DNA of 17,311 bases from Geminicoccaceae bacterium. Its GTDB lineage: Bacteria; Pseudomonadota; Alphaproteobacteria; Geminicoccales; Geminicoccaceae. The notes below the pieces were generated by a model that was not told the origin of the DNA, searched no databases, and was given only the letters and a program-made list of their open reading frames with translations. This document shows positions 7,941 through 15,328 of this stretch, piece after piece (position 1 is the first letter of the stretch; each line of letters opens with the position of its first letter). The DNA is taken from contig JAPJRA010000017.1 in NCBI GenBank assembly GCA_030824835.1, positions 1-17,311 on the forward strand, read 5' to 3'. Position numbers and translations under genes: made by a program.

Positions 7941-9728
7941 CTACTCCGCCGCAGCCGAGTCGGGACTTTCCTGCTGGCGGCGCCACATTTCGGCATAGAG
8001 CCCACGCCGGGCAAGCAGCTGCATGTGGCTGCCGCGCTCGATCACCCGACCGTGTTCGAGCACGATGATCTCGTCCGCGTCGATCACGGTCGACAGACGG
8101 TGCGCGATCACCAGCGTGGTGCGGCCGGTGGCGACGCGCTCAAGCGCCTCTTGCAGGGCCTGCTCGGTGCGGCTGTCGAGCGCCGAAGTCGCTTCGTCGA
8201 GGACGAGCACCGGTGGATTCTTCAGCATGACCCGAGCGATGGCGACGCGCTGCTTCTCGCCGCCGGACAGTTTCAGGCCGCGTTCGCCGACCTTGGTGCC
8301 GTAGCCGTCGGGCAGGCTCTCGATGAAGTCGTGGATCTGGGCCACCCGTGCCGCGGCCTCGATCTCGCCCTGGCTGGCACCCGGCCGCCCGTAGGCGATG
8401 TTGGCGGCTACGGTGTCGTTGAACAGCACCGTGTCCTGCGGCACCACGCCGATGGCGCGCCGCAGGCTGAGCTGGGTCACGGCCCGGATGTCCTGATCGT
8501 CGATGGCGATGGTGCCACTCGTAGAATCGTAGAAGCGGAACAGGAGGCGCACCAATGTCGACTTGCCGGAGCCCGATGGCCCGACCACGGCCACCTTGTG
8601 ACCGGCCGGAATGGCGAGGCTGACGCCTTTGACCATCGGTCGACGCGTATCGTAGTCGAACACGACATCGTCGAACCGCACCGCTCCACCGCCAACCTGC
8701 AGCGGCTTCGCGTCCGGCCGGTCCTCGATCTCGGAACGCAGCGCCAACAGGCTGTGGATGTTCTCGAGGTCGGTCAGCGATTGGCGCAGTTCGCGGTAGA
8801 CGACGCCCAGGAAGTTCAGCGGCTGATAAAGCTGCAGCAGGAAGGCGTTGACCAGCACCACGTCGCCGACGCTGAGCGTCCCGGCGACGACGTGGCTGGT
8901 GGCGGAGATCATGATTCCGGTGACACCGACCGCGATGATGCCCGCCTGCCCGGCGTTCAGCATCGAGAGCGTCTGCTGCGACTTGATCGCGGCCCGCTCG
9001 TAGGCGGCCAGCGACCGATCCAGCCGATCCCGCTCGTAGCCTTCATTGGCGAACGCCTTGACCACCTCGTAATTGATCAGACCATCGACCGCCGCGGCGC
9101 TGAACTCGTTGTCGCGCTGGTTCATCTCGCGCCGGAAACGCGTGCGCCAATTGGTGGTGAACACGGTGAAACCGGCATAGGCCGCCACGGTGGCGAACGT
9201 GATGGCGGCGAACGAGATCGGATAACGGGCGAGTAGAATACCCAGGACGAGGACAAACTCGAGAATTGTAGGGCCGAGATTGAACAGGCCGGTCTGCAGG
9301 ATGAAGCTCATCGACTTCACCCCGCGCTCGATAGCGCGGCTCAGCTCGCCCGTGCGGCGCTGCAGGTGGTAGCTGAGCGAGAGCGCGAACAGATGCTCGT
9401 ATACCGACAGAGCCATCTGCCGGCCGGCCCGTTCCCCCACCTTGGAGAAGACGGCGTCGCGAAGCTCACTGAAGATCGACGCGCCGAGCCGGGCTGAGCC
9501 GTAAGCCAGCAGCGCCGCCAACGGGATGGCCAGCAGACCCGGCCGGCTGACCTGGTCAACCACGGACTTCAGGAAGAATGGTACGGATATGTTGACGAGC
9601 TTGGCACAGATCAGGAAACCTAGGGCAATCAGCACCCGCACGCGTAGCTCGAACGGCTCGCGCGGCCAGAGATAAGGCCAGACCAGCTGGCCGAGTTCCT
9701 TCCAGCCCAACTCCTGCCGTGCGCTCAC
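7941..9728 (-). CDS. atm1: Atm1-type ABC exporter (permease-ATPase fusion)
   Basis: This is an inner-membrane half-transporter of about 595 residues from GTG 9728: six membrane helices followed by one nucleotide-binding domain. ATPase motifs, numbered from that start: Walker A GPSGSGKST (383-391), signature LSGGEKQR (487-494), Walker B VLVLDEA (507-513) and switch His543. Membrane-domain stretches NYEVVKAFANEGYE and NFLGVVYRELRQSLTDLE are characteristic of the Atm1/ABCB7 subgroup, which exports glutathione-linked sulfur or metal-thiol species and supports cytosolic iron-sulfur chemistry or metal detoxification. The frame is open to 9857, but the extra 43 residues look non-coding, and GTG 9728 has GGGAG six bases upstream. 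It faces away from the helix-hairpin-helix gene across a 161-base gap and is first of three minus-strand genes. Several iron-sulfur proteins nearby make the role plausible, but this is context only. Confidence 0.9.
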   Translation of the reverse strand: MSARQELGWKELGQLVWPYLWPREPFELRVRVLIALGFLICAKLVNISVPFFLKSVVDQVSRPGLLAIPLAALLAYGSARLGASIFSELRDAVFSKVGERAGRQMALSVYEHLFALSLSYHLQRRTGELSRAIERGVKSMSFILQTGLFNLGPTILEFVLVLGILLARYPISFAAITFATVAAYAGFTVFTTNWRTRFRREMNQRDNEFSAAAVDGLINYEVVKAFANEGYERDRLDRSLAAYERAAIKSQQTLSMLNAGQAGIIAVGVTGIMISATSHVVAGTLSVGDVVLVNAFLLQLYQPLNFLGVVYRELRQSLTDLENIHSLLALRSEIEDRPDAKPLQVGGGAVRFDDVVFDYDTRRPMVKGVSLAIPAGHKVAVVGPSGSGKSTLVRLLFRFYDSTSGTIAIDDQDIRAVTQLSLRRAIGVVPQDTVLFNDTVAANIAYGRPGASQGEIEAAARVAQIHDFIESLPDGYGTKVGERGLKLSGGEKQRVAIARVMLKNPPVLVLDEATSALDSRTEQALQEALERVATGRTTLVIAHRLSTVIDADEIIVLEHGRVIERGSHMQLLARRGLYAEMWRRQQESPDSAAAE

Positions 9729-9734
9729 CCACTG

Positions 9735-9739
9735 CTCCC
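9735..9739 (-). promoter_or_regulatory. Ribosome binding site for the ABC exporter GTG start
   Basis: On the minus strand GGGAG lies six bases upstream of the GTG at 9728. Upstream ATG candidates, for example at 9791, lack such a site. Confidence 0.5.
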
Positions 9740-9877
9740 GTTCGGTTCGACAAGGCGGCGGAGCATAGACGCGACCGCCACCCACGGACATTGTCAAGGC
9801 GGGACCGACAGGCCAGAAAAGTCCACCGTCGGCGCAGGTGTCCAGCGGAGCGGTCACCGCCCGCGGCGAGGCTGACC

Positions 9878-9883
9878 AGGGAG
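9878..9883 (+). promoter_or_regulatory. Ribosome binding site deciding the HhH protein start
   Basis: AGGGAG is directly next to an ATG at 9884 (too close to use) and six bases before the ATG at 9890, which places translation initiation at 9890. Confidence 0.55.
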
Positions 9884-9889
9884 ATGGGG

Positions 9890-10372
9890 ATGGAAGTTGG
9901 TCTGTTCGTGCTGGGTATTTTGGTCGGTGTGGGGCTGTGCTGGTACCTGCTGGAGCGTCTCCACCTGCAGGAGGTGGACGCGCGTGAGGCCAACTTTCAG
10001 TTGCGCCTGACGGCGCTGCAGAACGAGCTCAAGGAATCTGACGCCGCCCTCGCCGAAACCAGAGACCGACTGATCGCATGGCGGATGGAGCAAACCGCGG
10101 TCGAGACTGAGCGGCAGCGATCGGCGGAAGCTGTGTCCAAGCCCGAACCCGAGCCGACAGCTTCAGCCTCGACCCCCGACGACTTGACCCTCATCAAAGG
10201 TATCGGCAAGGTGATCGAGCGGCGGCTGCACGAGTTGGGTATCACCACGTTCCGGCAGCTCGCCGACCTGACTCCGGCGGATGCACGACGCATCAACGAG
10301 GCGATCGATTTCCCCGGCCGTATCGAGCGCGAACATTGGGTGGAGCAGGCTCGCAGTCGGGCGGGTGTCTAG
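9890..10372 (+). CDS. Membrane-anchored coiled-coil protein with C-terminal helix-hairpin-helix domain
   Basis: The protein has 160 residues from the ATG at 9890. A single hydrophobic helix at about 3-20 would anchor it in the inner membrane, with Arg/His following, so the rest is probably cytoplasmic. Residues 26-80 are charged and heptad-like (probable coiled coil). A Pro/Glu/Ser/Thr linker runs to about 97. The C-terminal domain (97-155) has the helix-hairpin-helix pattern LTLIKGIGKVIERRLHELGI, then FRQLADLTPADARRI, as in the domain found at the end of some ribosomal L21 homologues and many alphaproteobacterial membrane proteins. Such domains usually bind DNA or RNA without sequence specificity, so a membrane tether for nucleic acid is possible but untested. 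It is divergent from the ABC exporter and convergent with gpsA, six bases apart. No specific function is known to me. Confidence 0.8.
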   Translation: MEVGLFVLGILVGVGLCWYLLERLHLQEVDAREANFQLRLTALQNELKESDAALAETRDRLIAWRMEQTAVETERQRSAEAVSKPEPEPTASASTPDDLTLIKGIGKVIERRLHELGITTFRQLADLTPADARRINEAIDFPGRIEREHWVEQARSRAGV

Positions 10373-10378
10373 AACCGA

Positions 10379-11359
10379 TTATTCGTTGGCCGGCAACGGC
10401 CGGGCCAGCAGGGCTTCGATCGCCGCGTCGACGGTGGTCTCTCCGGCGACCACGGCCCGCACCGCTTCGGCCACCGGCAGATCGACGCCGCACCTGCGAC
10501 CGAGATGGCAGGCCGCTTCGGCGGTGAAGGCACCTTCGCTGAGCTTCTGGCCGGCGCTCAGCAACTCCGTCGCACTGTGCCCTTGCGCCAGCGAGTAGCC
10601 GAAACTCGTGTTGCGAGAGGTCCGGCTGGTGGCGGTCAGCAACAGATCGCCCAGACCCGCCAAGCCCATGAGCGTCTCGCGCCGTGCGCCAAGAGCCAGC
10701 GCAAGCCTGGTCAGCTCCGCCAGACCACGGGTGATGAGCGACGCGCGGGCATTCTCGCCCAGCTCCTTGCCCATGGTGACGCCAGCCGCGATCGCCACCA
10801 CATTCTTAAGCGCACCGGCCAGCTCGACGCCCAGCACGTCATCACTGGGGTACGGCCTGAAAGCGGGGCTGGCCAGCCACTCCGCGTACGTCAGGGCCTG
10901 TGACCTGCTGACGGCGGCGATCGTGACCGCCGTCGGCAAGCCCTGCGCCACCTCCAAGGCAAACGACGGCCCCGAAAGCACCGCTACCGCCGACTGTGGC
11001 CGCTCTGCGGCGACGACCTCACTCAGGCGCAGGCCGGTAGCTCTCTCCAGTCCCTTGGCGCAGATAACCAAGGGAGCGCCGGTCGGGGGTAGCCCGCGAC
11101 AAACGGCGCGCAGTTGCTGCGCCGGCACCACCAGCAGCACCAGGTCCGCATCCGCCAGCTCAGCCATCGTGGCGACCGGCAGGACAGTGTCCGGCAGCCG
11201 GATACCCGGCAGGTAGCGTGCGTTCGTGCGCGTGGTGCCGATGGCGGCGAGCTGCGCCCGATCTCGCCCCCAGAGATGGACGCTATGCCCGGCCCGCGCG
11301 GCGACGACGGCCAACGCCGTTCCCCATGCACCGGCGCCGACGACCCCTATCCTGGGCAT
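10379..11359 (-). CDS. gpsA: NAD(P)-dependent glycerol-3-phosphate dehydrogenase
   Basis: This cytoplasmic enzyme reduces dihydroxyacetone phosphate to sn-glycerol 3-phosphate, the backbone for phospholipids. It has 326 residues from the ATG at 11359, standard for GpsA. The nucleotide loop is GAGAWGTAL (8-16). Lys102 in CAKGLE and Lys185 in ELAGALKNVVAIAAG match the conserved active-site lysines, and GLAGLGDLLLTATS with TSRN follows. The frame stays open to a TTG at 11404, but family alignment (MPRIGVVGAGAWG) supports 11359; its Shine-Dalgarno is weak. It converges with the helix-hairpin-helix gene with six bases between stops. In many alphaproteobacteria gpsA sits beside tsaD; here the upstream neighbour on the same strand is only a 61-residue unknown. 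Function is secure from motifs. Confidence 0.95.
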   Translation of the reverse strand: MPRIGVVGAGAWGTALAVVAARAGHSVHLWGRDRAQLAAIGTTRTNARYLPGIRLPDTVLPVATMAELADADLVLLVVPAQQLRAVCRGLPPTGAPLVICAKGLERATGLRLSEVVAAERPQSAVAVLSGPSFALEVAQGLPTAVTIAAVSRSQALTYAEWLASPAFRPYPSDDVLGVELAGALKNVVAIAAGVTMGKELGENARASLITRGLAELTRLALALGARRETLMGLAGLGDLLLTATSRTSRNTSFGYSLAQGHSATELLSAGQKLSEGAFTAEAACHLGRRCGVDLPVAEAVRAVVAGETTVDAAIEALLARPLPANE

Positions 11360-11479
11360 CGGCCCGCAGCTGACCATGTGGTCGGGTCGAAAGCCAACGA
11401 ACAATCCCCTTCAGCCCACGCTGCGCCTAGCTAGCGCCGTCGGCGCCGGGCGTCCAGCGAACCCCCGGGGGGCAGCCAC

Positions 11480-11665
11480 TCAACTGAAGTCGCAAACGAT
11501 CTCCAAGCGTGCTCCTGCGCGATCGCGGTAGCGATCGGCCGCTTCATCGCGCGCCTTTGCGGCGAGGCCGTGGCTTTCGAACGGACCCAGGCGCTCGACG
11601 ATCACGGGCCTTGGCCCCACGATCGGGGCAGACCCCAAGACCTTGGCAATCACCCAGTAAACCAT
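11480..11665 (-). CDS. Small conserved-looking hypothetical protein
   Basis: This is a 61-residue frame starting at ATG 11665, with AAGGAA about nine bases upstream. I do not recognise the family with certainty. The sequence begins MVYWVIAKVLG and contains ERLGPFESHGLAAKARDEAADRY, a layout (aromatic start, then GPF, then an Ala-rich helix) seen in several tiny alphaproteobacterial unknowns that begin with a YWV-like strand. No signal peptide or membrane helix is evident. It lies 120 bases upstream of gpsA on the same strand, so cotranscription is possible. An 82-residue frame on the opposite strand overlaps it but is Arg-rich and looks like a shadow. I regard this as a probable gene of unknown function. 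Confidence 0.55.
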   Translation of the reverse strand: MVYWVIAKVLGSAPIVGPRPVIVERLGPFESHGLAAKARDEAADRYRDRAGARLEIVCDFS

Positions 11666-11754
11666 GGGTCAGTTTCCTTGGCATCCCGTCGCAGGGCGGC
11701 AAGGTACGTGGGAAGCACCTAACAATCCGTGAAGCCAAACACAGGCGGTGCCGA

Positions 11755-11784
11755 TGATCCAAGCCCGGCGAGGCTCCGTACTGT
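11755..11784 (+). promoter_or_regulatory. Possible ECF sigma (RpoE/ChrR-type) promoter
   Basis: TGATCC at 11755-11760 matches the -35 element of the Rhodobacter sphaeroides sigmaE (singlet oxygen) promoter. Eighteen bases later comes TACTGT (11779-11784), which only partly matches the expected TAAGA-like -10. It is about 60 bases before the flavoprotein start. In R. sphaeroides that regulon includes a similar flavoprotein/CFA-family cluster. The -10 is weak and a six-base match can arise by chance. Confidence 0.2.
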
Positions 11785-11830
11785 GACCCAGCCGGCGTTG
11801 AGTGCAACCCGCGGCGGAACGTGGTCGACA

Positions 11831-11835
11831 GGGAG
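11831..11835 (+). promoter_or_regulatory. Ribosome binding site deciding the flavoprotein start
   Basis: GGGAG lies nine bases upstream of the GTG at 11845, where the protein reads MRIAIVGSG, the normal beginning of this flavoprotein family. The earlier in-frame GTG at 11821 lacks an evident site. Confidence 0.5.
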
Positions 11836-11844
11836 AGTGAGTTC

Positions 11845-13173
11845 GTGCGGATTGCCATTGTCGGCTCCGGCATTGCCGGGCTTTCCTGCGCTTGGTTGCT
11901 TCATCGCCGACACAACATCACGGTTTTCGAGGCTGGTCCGCGCATCGGTGGCCACTCCAACACCGTAATCCTGCCGATCGATGGCACGGCGGTGCCTGTC
12001 GACACCGGGTTCATGGTCTATAATGAGCACACCTATCCGCTGTTGACACGCATGCTTGCTCATCTGCAGGTGCCGACGGCGGCCACGTCGATGTCGTTCT
12101 CGGCCAGTATTGGTGACGGGCATGTGGAATATGGCGGCGGTTCGACAGGCGCGCTGTTGGCGCAGCGTCGCAACGCGTTACGGCCCCGTTTTCTTAGGAT
12201 GCTGCTCGATATCCATCGATTCAACCGCGCTGGCTGGCGCCACCTGCGCGAGGAGCCCGCAGACGGAGCGACCGTCGGCGAGTTTCTGGCACGTCATCGT
12301 TTCGGCGCCGGTCTTGCCGACTGGTATCTGATGCCGATGGCAGCGGCGATCTGGTCGGCACCGGTCGCGCGCATGCGCGATTATCCGGCACGCAGCTTTC
12401 TGCAGTTCTTCGCCAATCACGGCCTGCTGAGCGTGACCGGCCAACATGCATGGCGCACCGTGGTCGGCGGATCCCGGTCCTATGTGGAGCGGCTGGTGTC
12501 GGAGTTCCGACCCCGCATCCGTTTGGGCACGGCGGTCACCGGTATCTGTCGGCGGCCTTGGGGGGTCGAGGTCGCGGACGCCCGAGGGGAGCGGCATCTG
12601 TATGATCAGGTCGTGTTGGCCTGCCATGCGGACCAGACCCTTGCCGTCCTCGACGATGCGAGCGAGGTGGAGCGCTCGTTGTTGGGCGCCTTTCGCTACC
12701 AGCCGAACCGCGCCTTCCTGCACGCCGATCCGACGTTAATGCCACATCGCCGGGCGGTCTGGTCGAGCTGGAACTATCTCAGCCGGTCGGCCGCCGACCG
12801 GGACTCGGCAGTGTCGGTCACCTACTGGATGAACCGGCTGCAGAGCCTGCCTACGGCTCGCAACGTCTTCGTCTCCCTCAATCCGACGCGCGCTCCACGC
12901 CCTGAGCTGGTGGATGCGGAATTCACCTATGCCCATCCGATCTTCGACGCGGCGGCCGTGGCGGCCCAGGCGCGCCTCGGTGAGATTCAGGGTCATGGCG
13001 GCGTGTGGCATGCCGGAGCTTGGTTGGGTCACGGCTTCCATGAGGACGGCGTGCGCTCGGGCTTCGCGGTAGCAAAGGCTTTGGGGATGGCACCGCCTTG
13101 GGAGGCGCACACGCCGCAGCATCTTTCCGGCGCCATGGGGCTGCCGGAAGGAGCTGCGGCGCAACCCGCATGA
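11845..13173 (+). CDS. FAD-dependent oxidoreductase of the amine oxidase superfamily, CFA-cluster type
   Basis: This flavoprotein has 442 residues from GTG 11845. IAIVGSGIAGLSCAWLL at the extreme N terminus is the FAD-binding Rossmann loop, Glu29 should hold the ribose, and RIGGHSNTV (33-41) and VDTGFMVYN (52-60) are typical of the NAD(P)-binding Rossmann/amine-oxidase-like family encoded next to DUF1365 and cyclopropane-fatty-acid synthase genes. WHAGAWLGHGFHEDGVRSG near the C terminus is the second FAD contact. It overlaps the DUF1365 gene by four bases (ATGA). Its probable role is oxidation or desaturation of an acyl chain alongside the downstream methyltransferase-type enzyme. Comparable flavoproteins occur in the R. 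sphaeroides cluster tied to furan fatty acids and the singlet-oxygen response (recalled, not checked). The exact reaction is unknown. The last residues (about 425-442) look variable. Confidence 0.88.
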   Translation: MRIAIVGSGIAGLSCAWLLHRRHNITVFEAGPRIGGHSNTVILPIDGTAVPVDTGFMVYNEHTYPLLTRMLAHLQVPTAATSMSFSASIGDGHVEYGGGSTGALLAQRRNALRPRFLRMLLDIHRFNRAGWRHLREEPADGATVGEFLARHRFGAGLADWYLMPMAAAIWSAPVARMRDYPARSFLQFFANHGLLSVTGQHAWRTVVGGSRSYVERLVSEFRPRIRLGTAVTGICRRPWGVEVADARGERHLYDQVVLACHADQTLAVLDDASEVERSLLGAFRYQPNRAFLHADPTLMPHRRAVWSSWNYLSRSAADRDSAVSVTYWMNRLQSLPTARNVFVSLNPTRAPRPELVDAEFTYAHPIFDAAAVAAQARLGEIQGHGGVWHAGAWLGHGFHEDGVRSGFAVAKALGMAPPWEAHTPQHLSGAMGLPEGAAAQPA

Positions 13174-13955
13174 GCACGGCCCCGCTCCATTCGTGCATCT
13201 ATCAGGGCCGCGTGATGCATCTCCGGCTGCGCCCCGTGCAGCACCGTTTCGTCTACCGGGTATTCTCCGCCTTCCTCGACCTCGACGAACTGCCGGCATT
13301 GAACGCGCGGCTATGGCTGTTCTCGGTCGAACGTCGCAACCTGTTGAGCTTTCGCGCTGCGGATCACGGCGACCGCGACGGCACGGCATTGCAACCTTGG
13401 GTAACGCGGCAGCTCGCTGCATCGGGAATTGGGCTAGACCGACCGCGCATCATGCTGCTCTGTTTCCCACGTGTCTTGGGCTACGTGTTCAATCCGCTGA
13501 GCATCTACTTCTGCTATGACGACGATCGGCTGAGCGCGATCGTTTATGAAGTGAAGAACACATTTGGCGGCCAGCATGCCTACGTCTTCCCCGTGCAGCG
13601 GGACGACAATCGCCGCCGATTGACCGTGCACGCCTGTGACAAGATCTTCTCCGTGTCGCCGTTCATCGACATGGAAGCGCGGTACGAGTTCGATGTTGCG
13701 GCGCCCAATCAGCACCTGTCGGTGGTGATCAGGGAGACCGAGCGTGGGGCGCCGCTGCTCGTGGCAAGTCAGGTCGGCAGGCGCCGGCCGCTGACCGACG
13801 CCACGATTTTTGCGTGTCTTGCTGTCGATTGCTTCATGACGTTCAAGGTTTTCGTTGGCATCCATGTCGAGGCCCTGCGGCTGTGGCTGCGGGGCGTGCC
13901 TTTGCTCGCACAGGCGACGAGACCGGCCTCGGCCGATGCCGACAGAACGAGATGA
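13170..13955 (+). CDS. DUF1365 family protein
   Basis: The protein has 261 residues from ATG 13170, which overlaps the flavoprotein TGA. AAGGAG is present but 16 bases upstream, so initiation probably relies on coupling. Family signatures: GRVMHLRLRPVQHRFVYR (13-30), GYVFNPLSIYFCYD (104-117), EVKNTFGGQHAYVFP (127-141) and CDKIFSVSPFI (156-166). DUF1365 proteins are encoded almost always between a flavin oxidoreductase and a CFA-synthase homologue; their biochemical role has not been established to my knowledge. The conserved His, Asn and Tyr residues could suggest acyl-lipid binding or catalysis, but that is a guess. There is no signal peptide; a hydrophobic stretch at about 211-232 could touch the membrane. 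A longer in-frame start at 13098 lies inside the flavoprotein gene and is unlikely. Confidence 0.88.
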   Translation: MSTAPLHSCIYQGRVMHLRLRPVQHRFVYRVFSAFLDLDELPALNARLWLFSVERRNLLSFRAADHGDRDGTALQPWVTRQLAASGIGLDRPRIMLLCFPRVLGYVFNPLSIYFCYDDDRLSAIVYEVKNTFGGQHAYVFPVQRDDNRRRLTVHACDKIFSVSPFIDMEARYEFDVAAPNQHLSVVIRETERGAPLLVASQVGRRRPLTDATIFACLAVDCFMTFKVFVGIHVEALRLWLRGVPLLAQATRPASADADRTR

Positions 13956-13959
13956 ATCA

Positions 13960-15207
13960 ATGACTGGAACCTCAAGCGACAGACCCAACGACATTGTGGC
14001 CGCCGCGGCTCCCGGGCGCCGCGGCTCATATGTAGATACGCCTGGCCTGGCCCTGGTCCTCAATCTGGCGGGTCGGCTCTATTGCGGCAGCCTCGAGATC
14101 CGTCTTCCCGACGGCACGACGCGCCTGTTTCGTGGCCAAGAGACTGGTCCCGAAGCGTCGCTGTTGCTGCGCAATGGCCGAGTGGCGCGTCGCTACCTCA
14201 CCGGTGGCGCGGTGGGCTTTGCTGAAGGATATATCAACGGCGATTGGGATACAGCGGACCTCGCCACCCTGCTGCGGCTGCTGACACTGAACGAGCACGC
14301 CTGGGGAGACAACTACTTCGGCGGCATGTGGCAGCGCTGGCTGCGCCGGGCGCAGCACTTGCTCCGCAGCAACACCCGGACCGGCAGCCGCCGCAACATT
14401 CATGCGCACTATGATCTGGGCAATGCGTTCTTTGCGGCATGGCTCGACCCTTCGATGACCTACTCGGCGGCCATGTTCGCGGATGGGGTTACCGACCTGG
14501 AGCAGGCGCAGCTGGCCAAGTACCACGCGCTGGCCGAGCGCATCGCCATCCGCCCTGGGCACCACGTGCTTGAGATCGGGAGCGGTTGGGGCGGCTTTGC
14601 CATCACGGCTGCCAAGCAGTTCGGCGCCAAGGTGACGTCGATCACCGTATCGAAGGCGCAGGCCGAACACGCCCGGGAACGGGTGTTCAAAGCCGGCCTC
14701 ACCGAGCAGGTGGAGATCCGCCTCCAGGACTACCGTGATGTCCAGGGCCGCTTCGACCGGATTGCCTCGATCGAGATGCTCGAAGCCGTGGGCGAGCGGT
14801 TCTGGCCGGCGTATTTCAATGGTCTGCGCCATCGACTTCGTCCGGGCGGCCAGGCTGGGCTGCAGCTGATCACGATTGCAGACCAGTACTTCGACGATTA
14901 TCGGCGCAATGCCGACTTCATCCAGACCTACATCTTCCCCGGCGGCATGCTGCCATCCCCAATCGTACTCGAGCAGCAGATCCGCGCCGCCGGACTTGTG
15001 ACACAGGCGAGCCACTCGTTCGGCGGCTGCTATGCGCGCACGCTCCAGATCTGGAACGAACGGTTTCAGAACGCTTGGCCACGCATGCGCATGCTAGGCT
15101 TCGACGAACGGTTCCGCCGCATCTGGACGTATTATCTGGCCTATTGCGAGGCTGGCTTCCGCACTGGCTCGATCGACGTCGTGCAGACGACCCTGCGCCC
15201 CGCCTGA
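13960..15207 (+). CDS. Cyclopropane-fatty-acid-synthase family methyltransferase
   Basis: This is a SAM-dependent enzyme acting on unsaturated acyl chains of membrane phospholipids, 415 residues from ATG 13960 (GAG eight bases before; ATG 13936 is an alternative). An N-terminal lipid-binding domain (to about 120) precedes NIHAHYDLGNAFF (146-158), SMTYSAAMF (165-173), the SAM loop VLEIGSGWGGFA (203-214), SIEMLEAVG (270-278), YIFPGGMLPS (324-333) and a CFA-type C terminus (WTYYLAYCEAGFR). Aligned by eye with E. coli Cfa, Glu239 and Tyr317 are kept (Glu275, Tyr358), but Cys139 is Ala170 and His266 is Ile304. Those residues help bind bicarbonate for ring closure, so the product may be methyl- or methylene-branched rather than cyclopropane, as in the UfaM/TmsB type. 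It starts four bases after the DUF1365 stop and is the last gene of the cluster. Confidence 0.9.
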   Translation: MTGTSSDRPNDIVAAAAPGRRGSYVDTPGLALVLNLAGRLYCGSLEIRLPDGTTRLFRGQETGPEASLLLRNGRVARRYLTGGAVGFAEGYINGDWDTADLATLLRLLTLNEHAWGDNYFGGMWQRWLRRAQHLLRSNTRTGSRRNIHAHYDLGNAFFAAWLDPSMTYSAAMFADGVTDLEQAQLAKYHALAERIAIRPGHHVLEIGSGWGGFAITAAKQFGAKVTSITVSKAQAEHARERVFKAGLTEQVEIRLQDYRDVQGRFDRIASIEMLEAVGERFWPAYFNGLRHRLRPGGQAGLQLITIADQYFDDYRRNADFIQTYIFPGGMLPSPIVLEQQIRAAGLVTQASHSFGGCYARTLQIWNERFQNAWPRMRMLGFDERFRRIWTYYLAYCEAGFRTGSIDVVQTTLRPA

Positions 15208-15241
15208 GCGGTTCCACGAAGAGTACCGCTGGGTAGCAGAA

Positions 15242-15318
15242 TGGTCGGGGCGGAGGGATTCGAACTCTCGACATCCAGCTCCCAAAGCTGGCGCTCTACC
15301 AAGCTGAGCTACGCCCCG
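15242..15318 (-). tRNA. tRNA-Pro(UGG)
   Basis: The minus strand folds as a complete 77-base tRNA. The acceptor stem pairs CGGGGCG with CGCCCCG, followed by A73 and an encoded CCA. The anticodon stem CCAGC/GCTGG encloses the loop TTTGGGA, giving anticodon TGG (plus-strand 15282-15284), which reads proline codons. The T arm contains GTTCGAATC. It lies between the CFA-family gene and the divergent DUF3445 gene, only 25 bases from the latter's start. No integrase or direct repeat marks it as a used attachment site in this window. Confidence 0.96.
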
Positions 15319-15328
15319 ACAGGCGGGC

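Noticed and set aside
7911..9236. 441-residue plus-strand frame
   Set aside because: It is antisense to the Atm1-type exporter and shows no family pattern; it is an open mirror frame caused by GC-rich codon use.
11464..11475. GC palindrome (CCCCCGGGGGG) between gpsA and the 61-residue gene
   Set aside because: It has no loop and no T tract, and such runs are common by chance at this GC content.
15207..15230. Hairpin AGCGGT / ACCGCT after the CFA-family gene, possible bidirectional terminator
   Set aside because: The stem is only six base pairs with a 12-base loop and no T tract on either strand; too weak to call a terminator.
15242..15318. tRNA-Pro as a phage or island attachment site
   Set aside because: No integrase, no repeated tRNA 3' fragment and no change in base composition is visible on either side.
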